From: Rhizaria sp. SCN 62-66 | Lineage: Eukaryota > Rhizaria, unplaced | Length of the DNA stretch: 64,000 bases | Assembly: GCA_001724265.1 (NCBI GenBank) | Contig: MEDY01000078.1 | Coordinates: 118,147-182,146, forward strand | Reading direction: 5' to 3' | Shown: piece by piece, positions 1-11,721 of the stretch | How the letters are laid out: each line of letters opens with the position of its first letter | How positions within the stretch are numbered: position 1 is the stretch's first letter | The notes under the pieces: generated by a model | Databases searched by the model: none | What the model was told of the DNA's origin: nothing | What the model saw: only the letters and a program-made list of their open reading frames with translations | Made by a program: the position numbers and the translations under genes

Positions 1-1456
1 GAGGCGCCGGATGAGCCGACTCTGCGTCTGGGACTTAGCCTCAGCCTCAGCAGCCGCCTCCGCAGCAGCAGCAGTAGTCGCCGCGGCCGCAGACGCAGAC
101 TTTGACTTCGCTCCAGCTCTCGCCCCCACTCTGGGCTTCGCGGGGGCCGTGTTGTTGTCACCGCTGTCATTGTCGCTGTCCATTGAGAAGTCGGACGAGT
201 CATCATCGTCGACATCGTCGTGATTCTTGTTGTCGTCGTCGTCATCCTCGTCGTCGTCAGTGCTCGACCAGTCGCTGCTGCTGTCGCCGCCGTCGTTCCT
301 TTTGCTGCTGCTGGCATTGCTATTGAGCATTGGAGGCGGCGACAAAGCATGAAACGCCGACGCCGGCGGCGGCGGCAGTAGCTGTGCGTGTGGATGCGTA
401 TTGGCGCCCGCAGCAGCCGACATTGACGGCGGCAGCGGCATCATACTCGGTAGCGTCTGCGGCAGCGCCAGCGCCAGAGGCAGCCCCGCCATCGAGCCGC
501 CGCCGCCGCTGCCGCTGCTGCTGCTGCTCATAGCGGCGCCGATGCTGCTGTTGCCGAATAATGACGGCGGCGGCTGCAGCTTGAAGCCAGCGCCGCCGGC
601 GACTGTCGCGGCGCCAACAGGGCTGCCAAAGCCCAGGCCGGGCGGGCCAAACGCGGGACCGGCGACGGCGTTGGGCAGCGTGAGAGGGAAGCCTGACGCG
701 CTGCCGCTAGAGCTCGCCGCAAAGCTCGGCATCATGTTGACGTGTGTGTTGCGCTCTTGGCTGAGGGGGAAGCGGAGGCGTTGCGCCAGCGCGGCGGCCA
801 CAGCGTCGGCGTCGTCCTCATCAGCAGCGGCGGCGGCAGGAGCTGCTTCTTGGGCCTTGGTCTTGGCTTTGGGTTTGGTCTGAACAGGAGCAGGAGCATG
901 AGTATTGACGGTAGCTGTTGTGGCAGCACTATTGCCATTGCTAGCGCTGCTGTTTGGCAGAGAAGGCAGCGCACGAGCGCCAGAGACGGAGCCGCGGGGC
1001 CCCGCAGCCGCAGGGGCAGAAGCAGCGGCAGGGGTGGCAGCGACGGGCTTCTCGCGGGCAGCGGAGAAGAAAGCGAGAGACGGCAAAGCAGGCTCGTCTG
1101 CGAGAATGAATCAAGGATACAAGTCACCGTAGAAAGCCGTTAGCGAAACATGAAGACAGAAATTAGATGTTAAAAAGAGTGAAGTCCTAGTACATGGCTT
1201 ATATCGTGCAAGACATACCGTTGTCGTCGCTAAAGTCGTCGTTATCCGAGTGCTCTGGCGGCGGCGCGAAGCGGGACCGCGCGACCGGCGCCACGTCCTT
1301 CGCAGGCTTCGCGGGCCTTGCGGCGGGGGCCGGCGCCGAGGAAAAGCCCGGGAGCCGCGGCAACGCACCCCAGTCGGCGTCCGCGTCGGTGTTGCCCGCG
1401 GCAGGCTTGCGGGCGCGCGCGGGGACGGGGTCCTCGTCCGACCAGTCTGAGTCCAT
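1..1456 (-). CDS. Acidic low-complexity protein, partial (C-terminus beyond left edge)
   Basis: Start ATG at 1456-1454, directly preceded by an in-frame TGA. Exon 1 is 1219-1456 and encodes an Asp/Ser-rich start (MDSDWSDEDPVPARARK) followed by Pro/Ala-rich sequence. A GTATGT donor at 1218 and a CAG acceptor at 1098-1100 bound a 121-nt intron in phase 1. Exon 2 (1097 to the edge) stays open through position 1. It has Ala/Pro/Ser-rich segments, a Gly/Ser run, a strongly acidic Ser/Asp tract near 190-290 and an Ala/Glu-rich end. No domain is recognised. The acidic tracts would suit a nuclear or scaffold protein, but that is only a guess. It is transcribed divergently from the UBR-box gene. Confidence 0.6.
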
Positions 1457-1943
1457 TCAGTCGCAGTGAAGAGGGGAAAGAAAACGACTGCAGCGGGGCG
1501 ACAAAAAAATGTGGAAGAATGTTATAAGAAAGACAGAATGACAGCAACAGGGCGTGTGTTGTGTTTAAACGGGATGTCTATTGGCGGATGTTGATGCTGT
1601 TTACGGGCAGTGATAAATCACACCCTCCTTGCCGACTCGAAGGACCGTCGCCACGCTCGCGATCGTTTGTGGTCGGCTAAGAAACAAGAGATATCACTTG
1701 ACCACGACCGTCAAACGCTAAATAACTTGCGACTAGGGATTTGAAATGGAGTTAAATTTATTATACATTTTAGATTCCTACTTAAAGCTGAGATTATACC
1801 CACTGTATCTTTTTTTTTGTGCGACTCAAAGTCAGCCTTTCTCCTCGCGCCCCCGCTCGCTCCGCCGCCGCCGCCGCAGTCGCTCCCTTCTCCGCCCCGT
1901 CTCAGCCTCCCAGGCCCCGCCCGCGCGTGCCCCCCCGCGGCCC
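1457..1943. other. Divergent intergenic region / 5' leaders
   Basis: Separates two divergently transcribed genes. The stretch just before the ATG at 1944 (about 1835-1940) is pyrimidine-rich and looks like a leader. No coding signal or recognised promoter motif was seen. Confidence 0.5.
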
Positions 1944-4900
1944 ATGGATGCCCTGTATCACACGCTCGACGGCCGCGGCCTGCAGTCAGTGTCCGAGCAC
2001 CTGAGCACGACCGCCACCACGGTCGTTCCCCCCGCCCCCGCCTCTGCCTCGGCTGCTCGCAACAACGCTACTGTCGACAACGCCGCGACTGCGAAGAGTG
2101 CCGCGGGCAGCGGGCGGGCATACCCGCGCTCGCGCGAGGTTGCCGCGTCGCTTGGCTGCGACTTCGACGTCCTGACGGCGCAGGCGGACGCCGACACGCT
2201 CTTTTTCACTCCCAATCCCGTCGCAAACGCCCACGCCAACTCTGCGAGCGAGACTGGTACAGCTGCCGCTCCTCATGCTACCGTGGATGCCACTGCGACG
2301 GCGAGTGTTACTGATTATAACAACAACAACTGGGACCGTTCCAGTGCTCTGGTGCACTCGGCGCTCTTGACCCAGGCTCCCCCCTTGCCCACCACCCTCC
2401 CCCCCAGTCTCAACCCCAACAACGCCTCATCGTACAGCAGCAGCAGCGGCAATAACAGCGGCATGGCGGCCAACGGCGGCCTAACTTCCCTCCACGACGT
2501 CATGGCTTTCTTCTCCTCTCGAACTGCCCTCTACAACAACAACAACAACAACAACAACGACGCTTACAATGCTAATGCTGCGCACGCAGGCTCCGCCGGT
2601 TCTCGCGCGCTGTCACTCGCCAGCAACACGACGGCGCTGGCCCTCGACAACGCGCTGTCCCCTTCCCCCTTTGACGCGCTACTTCTGCGCGCGCTGGCAC
2701 CGCTGCTGCTGCGCTTCGACCCGCCGCTGCTTGCGCTGCGGGCGCTGGCGCGGGCTCAGCTGGCGCGGGCCGACGCAGCCGCCAGGGCCGAGGCCGCGGC
2801 ACTCGCCGCCGCCGTCGTCACCTGGGCCGCGGGGGCCGTCGACCGCCGCTGCCGCTGCCACAGTCTCACGGAGGCGTCAGAAACAGAGAATGGTATTGAG
2901 GACAACAATATCGAGAACGACAAGGACGAAGATGGTAAGACGAACAGTGATCATTGTCGCCGTCGTCGCCGCCTGTGTGATGTGTGTGCGGCTTACAAGG
3001 CCGGACTGACGGCCTTACTTGCCCACGGCGTCCCGCTCAAAGTCAAGCCGCCCGTGCAGCAACACACAGAGCAGCAGCAAGCGCAGGCGCAGACTCAGGA
3101 AGAGCTGCTGCTCGAGTCCGAGGCCGAGCAGTCGTGGCGCCGCCAGCCCAACGCGCTTACGCTGCCGCTGACGCCGTGGCTGACCAGTCTGTTCCCCCGC
3201 ACCGCGCGCACCACGGCGGCTGGGGGTGTAAGCACCCCCTTAGAGCTCCCGGCGTGGGCGTTGACCTCGGCCGCAGCGATTGACGCGCGTTGGCACCAGT
3301 ACGTGGCTTCAAATTTGTGATATAGGAGCGCTCATTTCAGCTATATGTGCATGTATTTCACTAAATACTACCACTGAGGTGTATATATACTACCACTATT
3401 TGCACTCCATTTACTGTTTTTATTGCAAAGACACCAATTTGACGTCCTTCTGCCCTTTTCTGTCCTCTTTCCGTCTTTTTGTGACCACTCCTACTTAGAT
3501 GCCACGCGCTCATCACCCAGCAGGCCCGTTCCCTCAGCGACGCCCTGCTCTCCGCGCTGACACATTCGATCAGCAGCGCCCTCTCCCTGCCCTCCTCGCC
3601 CCTCCTGCCGCCCCTTGGCTCTGGCTCTGGCTCCGGCTTCGGCTCTGGCTCTGCTGCTTCCGGTGGCGCTGGGATGGGCCTGGGCCCCGCGGCCCCGCTG
3701 CGCCGACTCACGGTCATCCTCACGGTCCCGGGCCGCTGCGTGCTGGGCGGCTTGCCTCCCGCGCCGCTGCGGCTGCTGGGGACGCCCTTCCTGCCCACGG
3801 TCGCCGCGCTCGCCTGGCCACAGTTATGGCCACAGTCCCAGGCACAACAAGGAGCTTATGACACGCGTGACGCGAATCTCGCGGGAGCGTGGGGCGCCGA
3901 GGCGGCGGCGGAGGCGGAGCTCGTGGGCACGCGTGCCGTGGGCGAGCTACTTACACCGCGTGTAAGTACCCCCGGGCCTATGTCCGCGCGCGCGAGCAAT
4001 CTGAGCGCTGCCGGTGGCATCGGGGCTGTCGGGGGCATCGGTGGCAGTAGCAACAACGTCTGCAGGCTCCCTGGCACTCTGCCTTTGCCTTTGCCTAGTA
4101 CCACTCCCGTGAACGCCAACGCTAATCTCGCTAACCCCCCACAACAACAACAACAACAACAGCAGCAGCTGTACCAGAGCGCGGTGGCGCTGCGCCGCGC
4201 CCTGAGCGTCGGCCCCGCCGTCGCCGTCAGCGGCTGCGATGACTTCGGGCTTGACATCGAGGCCGTCGGCGCCGTCGGCTCAGCGCGTGGAGGGTACGTC
4301 CATCAAAACAACAGAAGTTGCATTTTGGCAGTGATCTTGGGGCGAATCAACATGAACCTCTTCTACTATATATTTCCTTATCTCTCCTCTATTTCACCTC
4401 ACTTTTTTTTTTCCCCTCGTCATCTATATGTGCTCACATCGATCGCAACTCTTCTCCCTCTCCTCCATTGTTATTGTCGTCTTGTAGTGTGGGCCTGCTG
4501 TCTTCCGGCCACGGGGGCGAGACCGCTTTGGCCACATACGCCTACCTGCACGCCGTCGACGACATCCGCCAAGAACAGCAACAGCAACAGCAGCTGCAGC
4601 AACAGGGTGGTCCCAGGACTCCGCCCTTTGGCCCTAGCGGCGGCAACAATAATAGCCGTAGCCGTCCCATCTCCCCTGCCCCCGACTCTCACGGCAGCAA
4701 CTCCATGATCGACTACAATAACCCTGACTACGCCGCCAGCGCGAACGCCGCCGCTCATCCCAACAGCCGCAGTCCGGCCAGCTCGAGCGCCAATGCCGCA
4801 GGCCCAGCTACCGCCGCCGCTGCCCCGGCTGCTGCTCCTGCTGCTCCTGCCGCTGCCCCCGCTGCGGCCGCGGCGAGGCCGTCATTCATGAACCCGCGGA

Positions 4901-7900
4901 ACGTGTTCTACACACTGGCGAGTGCGGCGACGACGATGGCGGCGACGGCGATCTCGGCTGCCGCAACCGCCGCGCTGCCTCCGTCATTCCACCTGCCCAT
5001 CCAGCACATGAACAACAGGCTCAACCCGGGGCAGAGCGCTGCCGCCGCCGCTGCCGCTGCCGCCGCTGCCGCCGCCGCCGCCAGCAGCGCGGCCGCGGGC
5101 GGTGGCGGCGGCCCCGCGAACGGCCTCGGCGTCGGCCTCAGCCAGGACCCCTGCGGGGCGCTGCATCTGCTTGACCCGGACTCGGACCATAACCTCAACA
5201 GCAGCAGCAGCAGTCAAGCGCAGACTGGTGGCCGCGGGCGCAACAACAGCGGCGGGGGCGGCGGGAATCGTAACAACAACAACAACGCCTCTCGCTCGAG
5301 CTCTAGCTCGCGCGCTCATGGCTCTAGCAGCGCTGTTGCGGCGACGCCGGCGAGCTCGCACTCGGCGCCGCTGCGCTGCCCGCTGCCGCTGGTCCTGGCG
5401 GACGTCTCTGCTCTGGCCACACCCAGCGCACTGCTGCAGCGGGCCGCGCAGGAGCTGGACGCCGCCGCGGACGCCGACCCCGCCGCGGGGGAGGCGTGGC
5501 GTCTGGCCGCGCTGCCCGCGGGCTGCTTCCTCGTTTTCAAGTCCATGACCAGTCTAAGCACCCCCGGTCTAAGTACCGCTGGCGACGGTGTAAGTGCCGC
5601 GGGCGCGCTGGGGTCGCCGGCGCAGGGCCCCATGCCCTTGTCGTCGGTTACGGTCCTGCAGCAAGGGCAGCCGCCTCAGCCTCAGAGCCAGCAGGGACAG
5701 GGTAGTGGCGGTTATTACGAGGGTGTGCTGCGCCGTAAGAGCACCGTTGTCGCCGTCGCCCCCGTACACCCCACCCTTACGCTCGGCCCCCGCATCGCGG
5801 CCCCGACAGCTCCTGCCGGCGGCTTGACTTCGAGTGGCGGCTTAACTTCTACCTCCGCGCGCTTCGCCGACTCGGCGACGCCCGCGCTGTGGTACCAGTC
5901 ATCGCACTGGGTCGAGCCGACGCTGGCGGAGCTGCTGGCACCCGCTTTGGCGCCCAAGCTGCCGCTGCCGCTGCCCACCGCCGCTGCGAGCTCAAGCGCA
6001 GTCACGAGCTCGAGCGCGCTCAACGCCGGCTCTGGCTCTAGCTCTAGCTCTAGCTCTAGCTCGACTGCAAGTGCGGGTGCAAGTGCGCATAGCAACAACA
6101 ACAACAACAGCAGCAGCGGTTTCGACGCCGTCGTGGTGGTTGAGCTGCACGGCCCCGTCCGCTTCGCTGGCGACGGGCCCCTGCCGTGCCTCGAGACGGC
6201 CTCGCTGCGCGGTCTGGCCGCCAAGCTCGACGCACTCGCAGGCGGCAGCGGCAGCAGCGGCAGCGGCAGCAGCAGCAGCGGCAGCGGCAGCAGCGGCAGC
6301 GGCAGCAGCAATGGCAGTGGCGGCGGCAGCGGCGCGGGCGTGCATGCAGATGAGAGTGATAACGATGACTACTACGGGTGGACGTCCGACTCCGAGAGCG
6401 GCTCGGAGAGCTCAGGCTCGGAGGCCGAGGACTCAGATGCGGACGCAGAGGCTGAGGCTGAGGCTGATGAGGCCGATGCTGTGTCGACTGAGAATCCTGA
6501 AGAGGCCGAGGAGGATTCATCCGAGTCTGCGAAGTCTAAGGGGGTACTTAGCAAGTCTAAGGGGGCCGGTGCGGTGTTGTTGGGCTGGGACGAAGTAGCT
6601 GGCGGGCCGATCATGGGGGATCTAAGTGGCCCCTCGAAGGATCTGAGTGTCACCGAGCGTGACGGCCACGACTCTGATCACACCCAGACGCAGTCTCAGA
6701 ACAACGCTGCCGCTGCCACTGCAGCTTCAGCTGATGATAAGGCTGCAGCTGCGGTCACGAGCGACTCTGGCGCTGACGCCGCCAACATCAACGTTACGGT
6801 GAACCTCTCTTTCTCGAAGCCTTTGTCGCCGCGCCGCCGCCGCCGCCGCCACATGCGCTGGGCCGTTGCCGCCGTGGAGGCCGCCGCCGCCACGGCCACC
6901 GCACACGACCTCCTCATCAACAACAACAACGACACCAATAGTACCCACGCAGCTGACTGCAGTGGCCATGACCGTGGGCAGAGTGACCGTGGGCAGAATG
7001 ACCGGAAGTGCAAGTGCAACTGCGACTCGTCCCCCTCGCCCGTGCCGTACCCCTGGGCGCCGCCGGTGCCGGCGCTGTTGCCGCCGCGTGCGCTGCCGCC
7101 GCTGTCCTCGCTGTCGTCCTTGCTGTTGACGGCGACGACGCAGCCGCACGCGCGCTCGCTGCGGCGCGCTTTCCCGCTGCGCTGGGACTGCTTGACGTGC
7201 CGGCTGCCGTGGCTCTGTCAGGGCTGCGCCGATGGCTGCCACCGCGGCCACGATAAGGTCCTTGTCGGCTCGGAGGCCGCCGTCGCGCCCAGGGGGCTCG
7301 TGCCCGCAGCGGTGCTCGGCAGCGCCGGTCACACGGCGGGCCAGTCCAGTGTTGGCAGCAGCAGCAGCAGCAGCAGCAGCACTGACGAGTCGTCTTCGTC
7401 TAAGGGGTACTTAGACAGCTTCCCCCCGCGCGTGTTCGCCGAGGCGCGCGCCTGCGGCTCCTTCCTGGCCGCCGTGGCCGCACATAAGGGCCGCGCACTG
7501 CTCGCGGCCGCCGAGCAGGCCATCGCGGCCAAGGATTTCCACGCCATCGAAGACAAGTCACAGGCGCAGGTTCAGAGCGCGGGGCGGCTTGACTTCACTG
7601 CACTCGAGGCACTGTGCCCCTTCGAGCCCCTGATCTCCAGCGACAGCAACCACGCCACCACCAACGCCGCCGTGAACAGCGTCAACTACGGCGGCGGCGG
7701 CGGGGCCACCTCGCTGTCGCCGCCGTCGTCGCTTGCGTCGCCCCCGTCCCTCTCCAACAGCAGCAGCGGCGGCAGCAGCAGCGGTCAGGGGCAAGCGGGC
7801 AGTGGCGACCGCGGCAGCGGCAGCCGGTCTGGCAACGCGCCGACCTTCACGCCCGAGTCTTCCCCAGTCCGCTCCGGTCCCCACGGCAGTCCCCGCAGCA

Positions 7901-9099
7901 CCGCTCGCAGTAGCTCTGCTAGCGGCTGCTCTGTTGGCGGCGGCTCTGGTAGCGGCAGCTCTGCGGGCAGCGGCGGATCCGGCGCCGGCGGCAACGCAGC
8001 AGCAGCGTCGTCGTCGTCGTCGTCGTCGTCTTCGCTATCGTCCCGCTCTGCAACAACTACCGCGAGTACTGCGACGACGAATGCGAGCGCGGCTGCGGCA
8101 GCAGCAGCGAGTGCGTTGGACATGCTGGACTCGTTCATCCCAGTGCCGCGCTGCTGCTGTGCGCTCGCCCCGGGCGGCTGCTCGCGTGGCCCCTACCGCC
8201 CCTCTCCCAGCGCTCAGAGCACGCAGAACGCTTACGCTGTCAGCGATGAGAGCCACGGGCGCACGCAATCAAAGGGCTCCAAGGGATCTTCTAAGGGCTC
8301 GAAGGGGAAGAAGAACGTTGCTGCTGCTGCTGCTCTTGCGGCCGGCGCGTTCCCCCATAGTAGCGACGCGGGGGCTCCCCAGGAGCACCCAGCGCTGTTG
8401 GTGGCGCGCGTCACGGCCAGGCGCGCGCAGGCCTCGCAGCAGCGCGAGCAGCAGCTGCAGCAGCAGCGGCAGCAGCAGGCCGCGGCTGCGGCGGCGCAGG
8501 AGCGGCTGCGGCAGCAACAGCAGCGGCTGTCGGCCGCGTCGAACGGCCAACCTGGGGGCTTGGGACTGGGCGCGGCGGGCCGTACGGGCTCTTCCACCTC
8601 TACTGGCACTGGCGCAGGCGCTGGCACAGGTGCGAATGCCGGTATGATGACGATTATCGGTCCTCGGGGCGCGATGGTCATCTCGCCGAGGCACTCGCAC
8701 CACTCTAGCAACGCGGCCGCATCCAACGCCGCCGCTGCTGCTGCTGCGGCGGCGGCGGCGACACAGCAACAGCCGCCGCAGCAGCCGTTGTACCAGCAGC
8801 CAAGCAAGAAGGGCGCAACAGTGGTGACATTCTCGCAGCCGCAGCCGGTGGGGCAGCCCCCGCCGTCTATCGCGCAGCAGCAGCAACAGTTGCAGCAGCA
8901 GCAACTGCAACAACAGCAGCAGCAGCAGCATGCGGTCGCGGTGTCTGTGACCAGCGGTGCCGTCGGCGTCGGCGTCATTGGTCCCCGGGCGCGCGCCCCC
9001 TCGGGCTCTGGCTCTGCGTCTGCAACTCTGCCAGTCGCGGCGCCGGCCTCGCAGCTGCAGCAACAGCAGATCGTACTGCAACAGCAGCAACATCAGTAT

Positions 9100-9138
<39 letters not shown>

Positions 9139-9348
9139 TATCCTCACCCGATGCACCCGCAGCCTCAGCCTCAGCTGCAGCCGGTGACCGTGAGCAGCGA
9201 AGATCGAGACCGTGCGCACTCGGAGCTCTACGACATGGGCTTCGTTGACTGCACGCTTAACGAAAAAGTGCTGCGCGCCGTCAACTGGGACGTGCAGATG
9301 GCCGTGGGCGCGCTACTCGACCAAGCACCCGGCAGTCCTGCGCAGTAA
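1944..9348 (+). CDS. Large UBR-box and UBA-domain protein (candidate N-recognin/ubiquitin-pathway protein)
   Basis: Three exons, 1944-3298, 3499-4293 and 4488-9348, joined by GTACGT donors and TAG acceptors, both phase 2, give 2,336 aa ending in TAA. The ATG at 1944 follows a pyrimidine-rich leader; an earlier in-frame ATG at 1746 only adds AT-rich, UTR-like sequence. Near residues 1616-1640 the pattern WDCLTC...LCQGCADGCHRGHD matches the central zinc-binding part of a UBR box. A Cys cluster (RCCCALAPGGC) near 1937 could be its displaced C-terminal part. Residues about 2290-2330 form a UBA-like helical bundle (ELYDMGF ... NWDVQMAVGALLDQ). The rest is mostly Ala, Ser, Gly, Gln and Asn runs, including long polyQ near the C-terminus. 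A role in degron recognition or ubiquitin binding is inferred; no RING or HECT domain is seen. Confidence 0.7.
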
Positions 9349-9379
9349 AGCCCTGCGCAGTCAGGCCCTGCGCAGTAAC
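9336..9379 (+). repeat. Triplicated 10-mer at the UBR-box gene stop codon
   Basis: CCTGCGCAGT occurs three times in about 44 bp, the first copy containing the final codons and TAA stop of the upstream gene. The later copies carry TCA or TAA after the same 10-mer. Confidence 0.85.
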
Positions 9380-9755
9380 TAAACGAACCCAAAGAAACAT
9401 TCGTTCTTGTGATCTTAGCACTATCCAGCGCGGGGCTGCATGGATTGAAGAAATCACAGAGTATTATTGTAAATATGTATTATACTAGTCGTTTATCGCT
9501 ATAAGCTTGTAAACAAAATACAAATGTATTGGTTACAGTTATGACACACAGACACTGTCGCTGATTGGTTACAGTTATGACACACAGACACTGTCGCTGC
9601 TCCAGCGGTGTGTCCCATCGATGCGTGTGATTCTCAGATAAACGCAGCGGACTACAAACAATCATATCGGAGCTGCTAGATATTTATTCAAGGTAAAACC
9701 TCAGAAAAAGGCTCAAATTCTATCTACTATATATATACCCATTTTTCCAATGCAA
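9349..9755. other. Convergent 3' intergenic region
   Basis: AT-rich sequence between two convergent genes. It holds the end of the triplicated 10-mer and a 36-bp tandem duplication. No gene is seen. Confidence 0.5.
9529..9600. repeat. 36-bp tandem duplication
   Basis: Two adjacent copies, 9529-9564 and 9565-9600, identical except for the last base. Near-identity implies a recent duplication. Confidence 0.95.
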
Positions 9756-11171
9756 TCAATTTGAAGTGACGCCATTGTTAGACTGTAGCTGCAGAGGTGG
9801 AGGGGGCACTGTGAACCAGGGTTTTGTAACGGTAATATTATGCCGTACAAACTGGAGACGCTCAGATGCATGAAACGTTGCCACACGGTTTTTCTCATTG
9901 GAAGTCAGCGGCGGATTGGACACATAATTGCCACGTTCATTGATGTAGTCAACGTCGTGAAACACAATGTAGTCATAGGCCCACTCTGCTGCCACCCGCA
10001 CGCCAATGTTGAGCAAGTAGCCCTTGTTAAACAAGAGGTCGTTATTGCCCATCTCCACCACCAGCGTCGCATAGTCGCGTCCAGGCACTTTGCCAGCGGC
10101 GCGAAGGTGCGTGTCAAGAGCCTTCGTCAGCTGCAGCATGTGCTCTGCGCGCTCGCGCTTCGCGACATGCAGGAACTCGCGGTACGGAATCAGGATGAGC
10201 ATCTTGCCGCTGCGCGCCTGTGACCGCGGACTGTTGCGGTGTGCCGCGACAACATCGGGGTGCAGCGGGGACGTCATGCTCGCCCACGCAGGCAGATCCA
10301 AATCAGCCAAAGTCAAACTGCCCTTTTGCCGCTGCAGCCATGGTGCTTTTGTGAACTCGACAACTGCGTTCGCAAGTGCTTCGGCGGCAAGCGGTGTCAA
10401 AGATGTCGTGTGGCTCATGCTGCTACAGTAACGTATTGCGTTGCCGACGCGGGACGATGCTTGCTGTGAGACAGGTGTCGCCTGTTCTGAAGACGGCTGG
10501 TCGGGCATCTGGAGTGGCGCAGGCGTCTCGCTCTTCACGACTGAGGGCGGCTGCTCGGGCGTCGTAAATGGCGCGGGGGCCTCACTAACCACGACCGATG
10601 GCGGGTCAACCGTCGGCTATGGGGGCGGGTCCGTGTTTGAGACATGGGTCGTGGTGTCAGAGTTGGCAACTCGAGGTGTCTCGTCAGCTCGAGGTGTCTC
10701 GATGGAGGGGCACTGGACGGGCGCGGTGGTGGGAGTTTCCAAAGTCAAGTCGGCATTCTCTGTTGCGGGTCGCTGCTGTATGCTTGAGTCAAGCTTGCTG
10801 TCAGTCGCGCTGGTCGCGCTGCGGACCTGTGGCAGGTAGCGGCGGTGAACGGCTCGGCGGAGTCTGAGGCCGAAGTGTTCGAGCAGAGCGGCATGCTGAG
10901 CCGGGGACGCAGGAGGCTGCAAGAGATCAGAATGTCGGCCGCGGCGCTATGACTGCGTCCAGGATAACGCAATGTTGGTTGAGAACGCGTCATAATGGCT
11001 TGATGTGGGTCGCGAGTGTAGAGAAACGCTGTCTGGAATGTAAGGTCTCTCCTAGGCGGTTGGTCCTCCCCCCAGAAACCCGAATAGCATCACGACATAC
11101 AGTATGAGGAAGATGCTGATAAGTGATATTCTTACCCAACTTGTATGCGATCTATCAAAGTAGTCGGTCAT
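9756..11171 (-). CDS. Beta-1,4-galactosyltransferase-like type II membrane protein with three in-frame TAG codons
   Basis: One frame runs from ATG 11171-11169 to TGA 9758-9756 (472 codons) and is broken only by TAG codons at 11054-11052, 10949-10947 and 10619-10617 (codons 40, 75, 185). It starts with a short tail (MTDYFDRSHTSWVR) and a strongly hydrophobic segment (ISLISIFLILYVVMLFGFL), the layout of a Golgi type II anchor. A Pro/Thr-rich stem follows. From about residue 320 the sequence resembles the N-terminal catalytic part of beta-4-galactosyltransferases (MLILIPYREFLHV ... FNKGYLLNIGVRVA ... YIVFHDVDY, with the DVD metal motif near 402). The usual second half with WGWGGED is absent, so the enzyme is short or truncated. 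Alternatives are a pseudogene, or an intron from GTAAGA (about 11135) to TTGCAG (about 10920), which would remove the first two TAGs and the membrane segment but leave the third. Confidence 0.55.
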
Positions 11172-11721
11172 TGGGTCTCCAGGGCTGTGATAAAACAATG
11201 AAAGGCATATCGTAATGCCGTGGTGCAAGATTCTGTGTCAACAGAGCATGATTCTCCTCAAATAACGAGCCAAATACGTTTCAAGATAGACCGGGGACAT
11301 ACAATGATTGTCAATAAACTATACAATGTAAGATAACATAGCAAAATAATTGTATCACACTCAACGATATGCTTAAGCCGGGAGAGCTTTCAAATGTCAT
11401 CCATATCTGGGTGGACGCATCGCAAGCGGAGACATTATTTTTTTTTGGAGGTTTTTTTTTTTTTTTTACATTGGGCTCGGCGAGTTGAACGTTCAACGAA
11501 ATGCAAATATTATCACACGAGCCGAGTTGACTCAACTTGAAATTTTCAAATATAATTTAGCAGATAGTAAATTAGGGGGCATCTCGGTCATTATTTTATT
11601 TATACCCCGATTTTACTATCTGCTATATTTGTTTACTTATAACATAACCCATCTGTCATCATTTTTCCTGACGTCTATCTTGTACTGTACATAATGTACA
11701 TATCTAGTATCATGAACGGGC
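11172..11721. other. Intergenic region with inverted repeat
   Basis: AT-rich, with two T-runs near 11439-11467. An imperfect inverted repeat has arms at about 11547-11572 and 11612-11631 (shared cores CAAATATA and TAGCAGATAGTAAA). It lies about 90 bp before a transposase relic and could be a terminal-repeat remnant. No gene is seen. Confidence 0.5.

Noticed and set aside
5715-9219. Leu/Cys-rich antisense frames over the UBR-box gene
   Set aside because: They are reverse translations of CAG/AGC/GCC repeats (polyQ, polyS, polyA), not membrane or Cys-rich proteins.
10920-11135. Intron explaining the first two TAGs of the galactosyltransferase-like gene
   Set aside because: Possible sites exist, but splicing would delete the only membrane anchor and leave the third TAG; kept only as an alternative.
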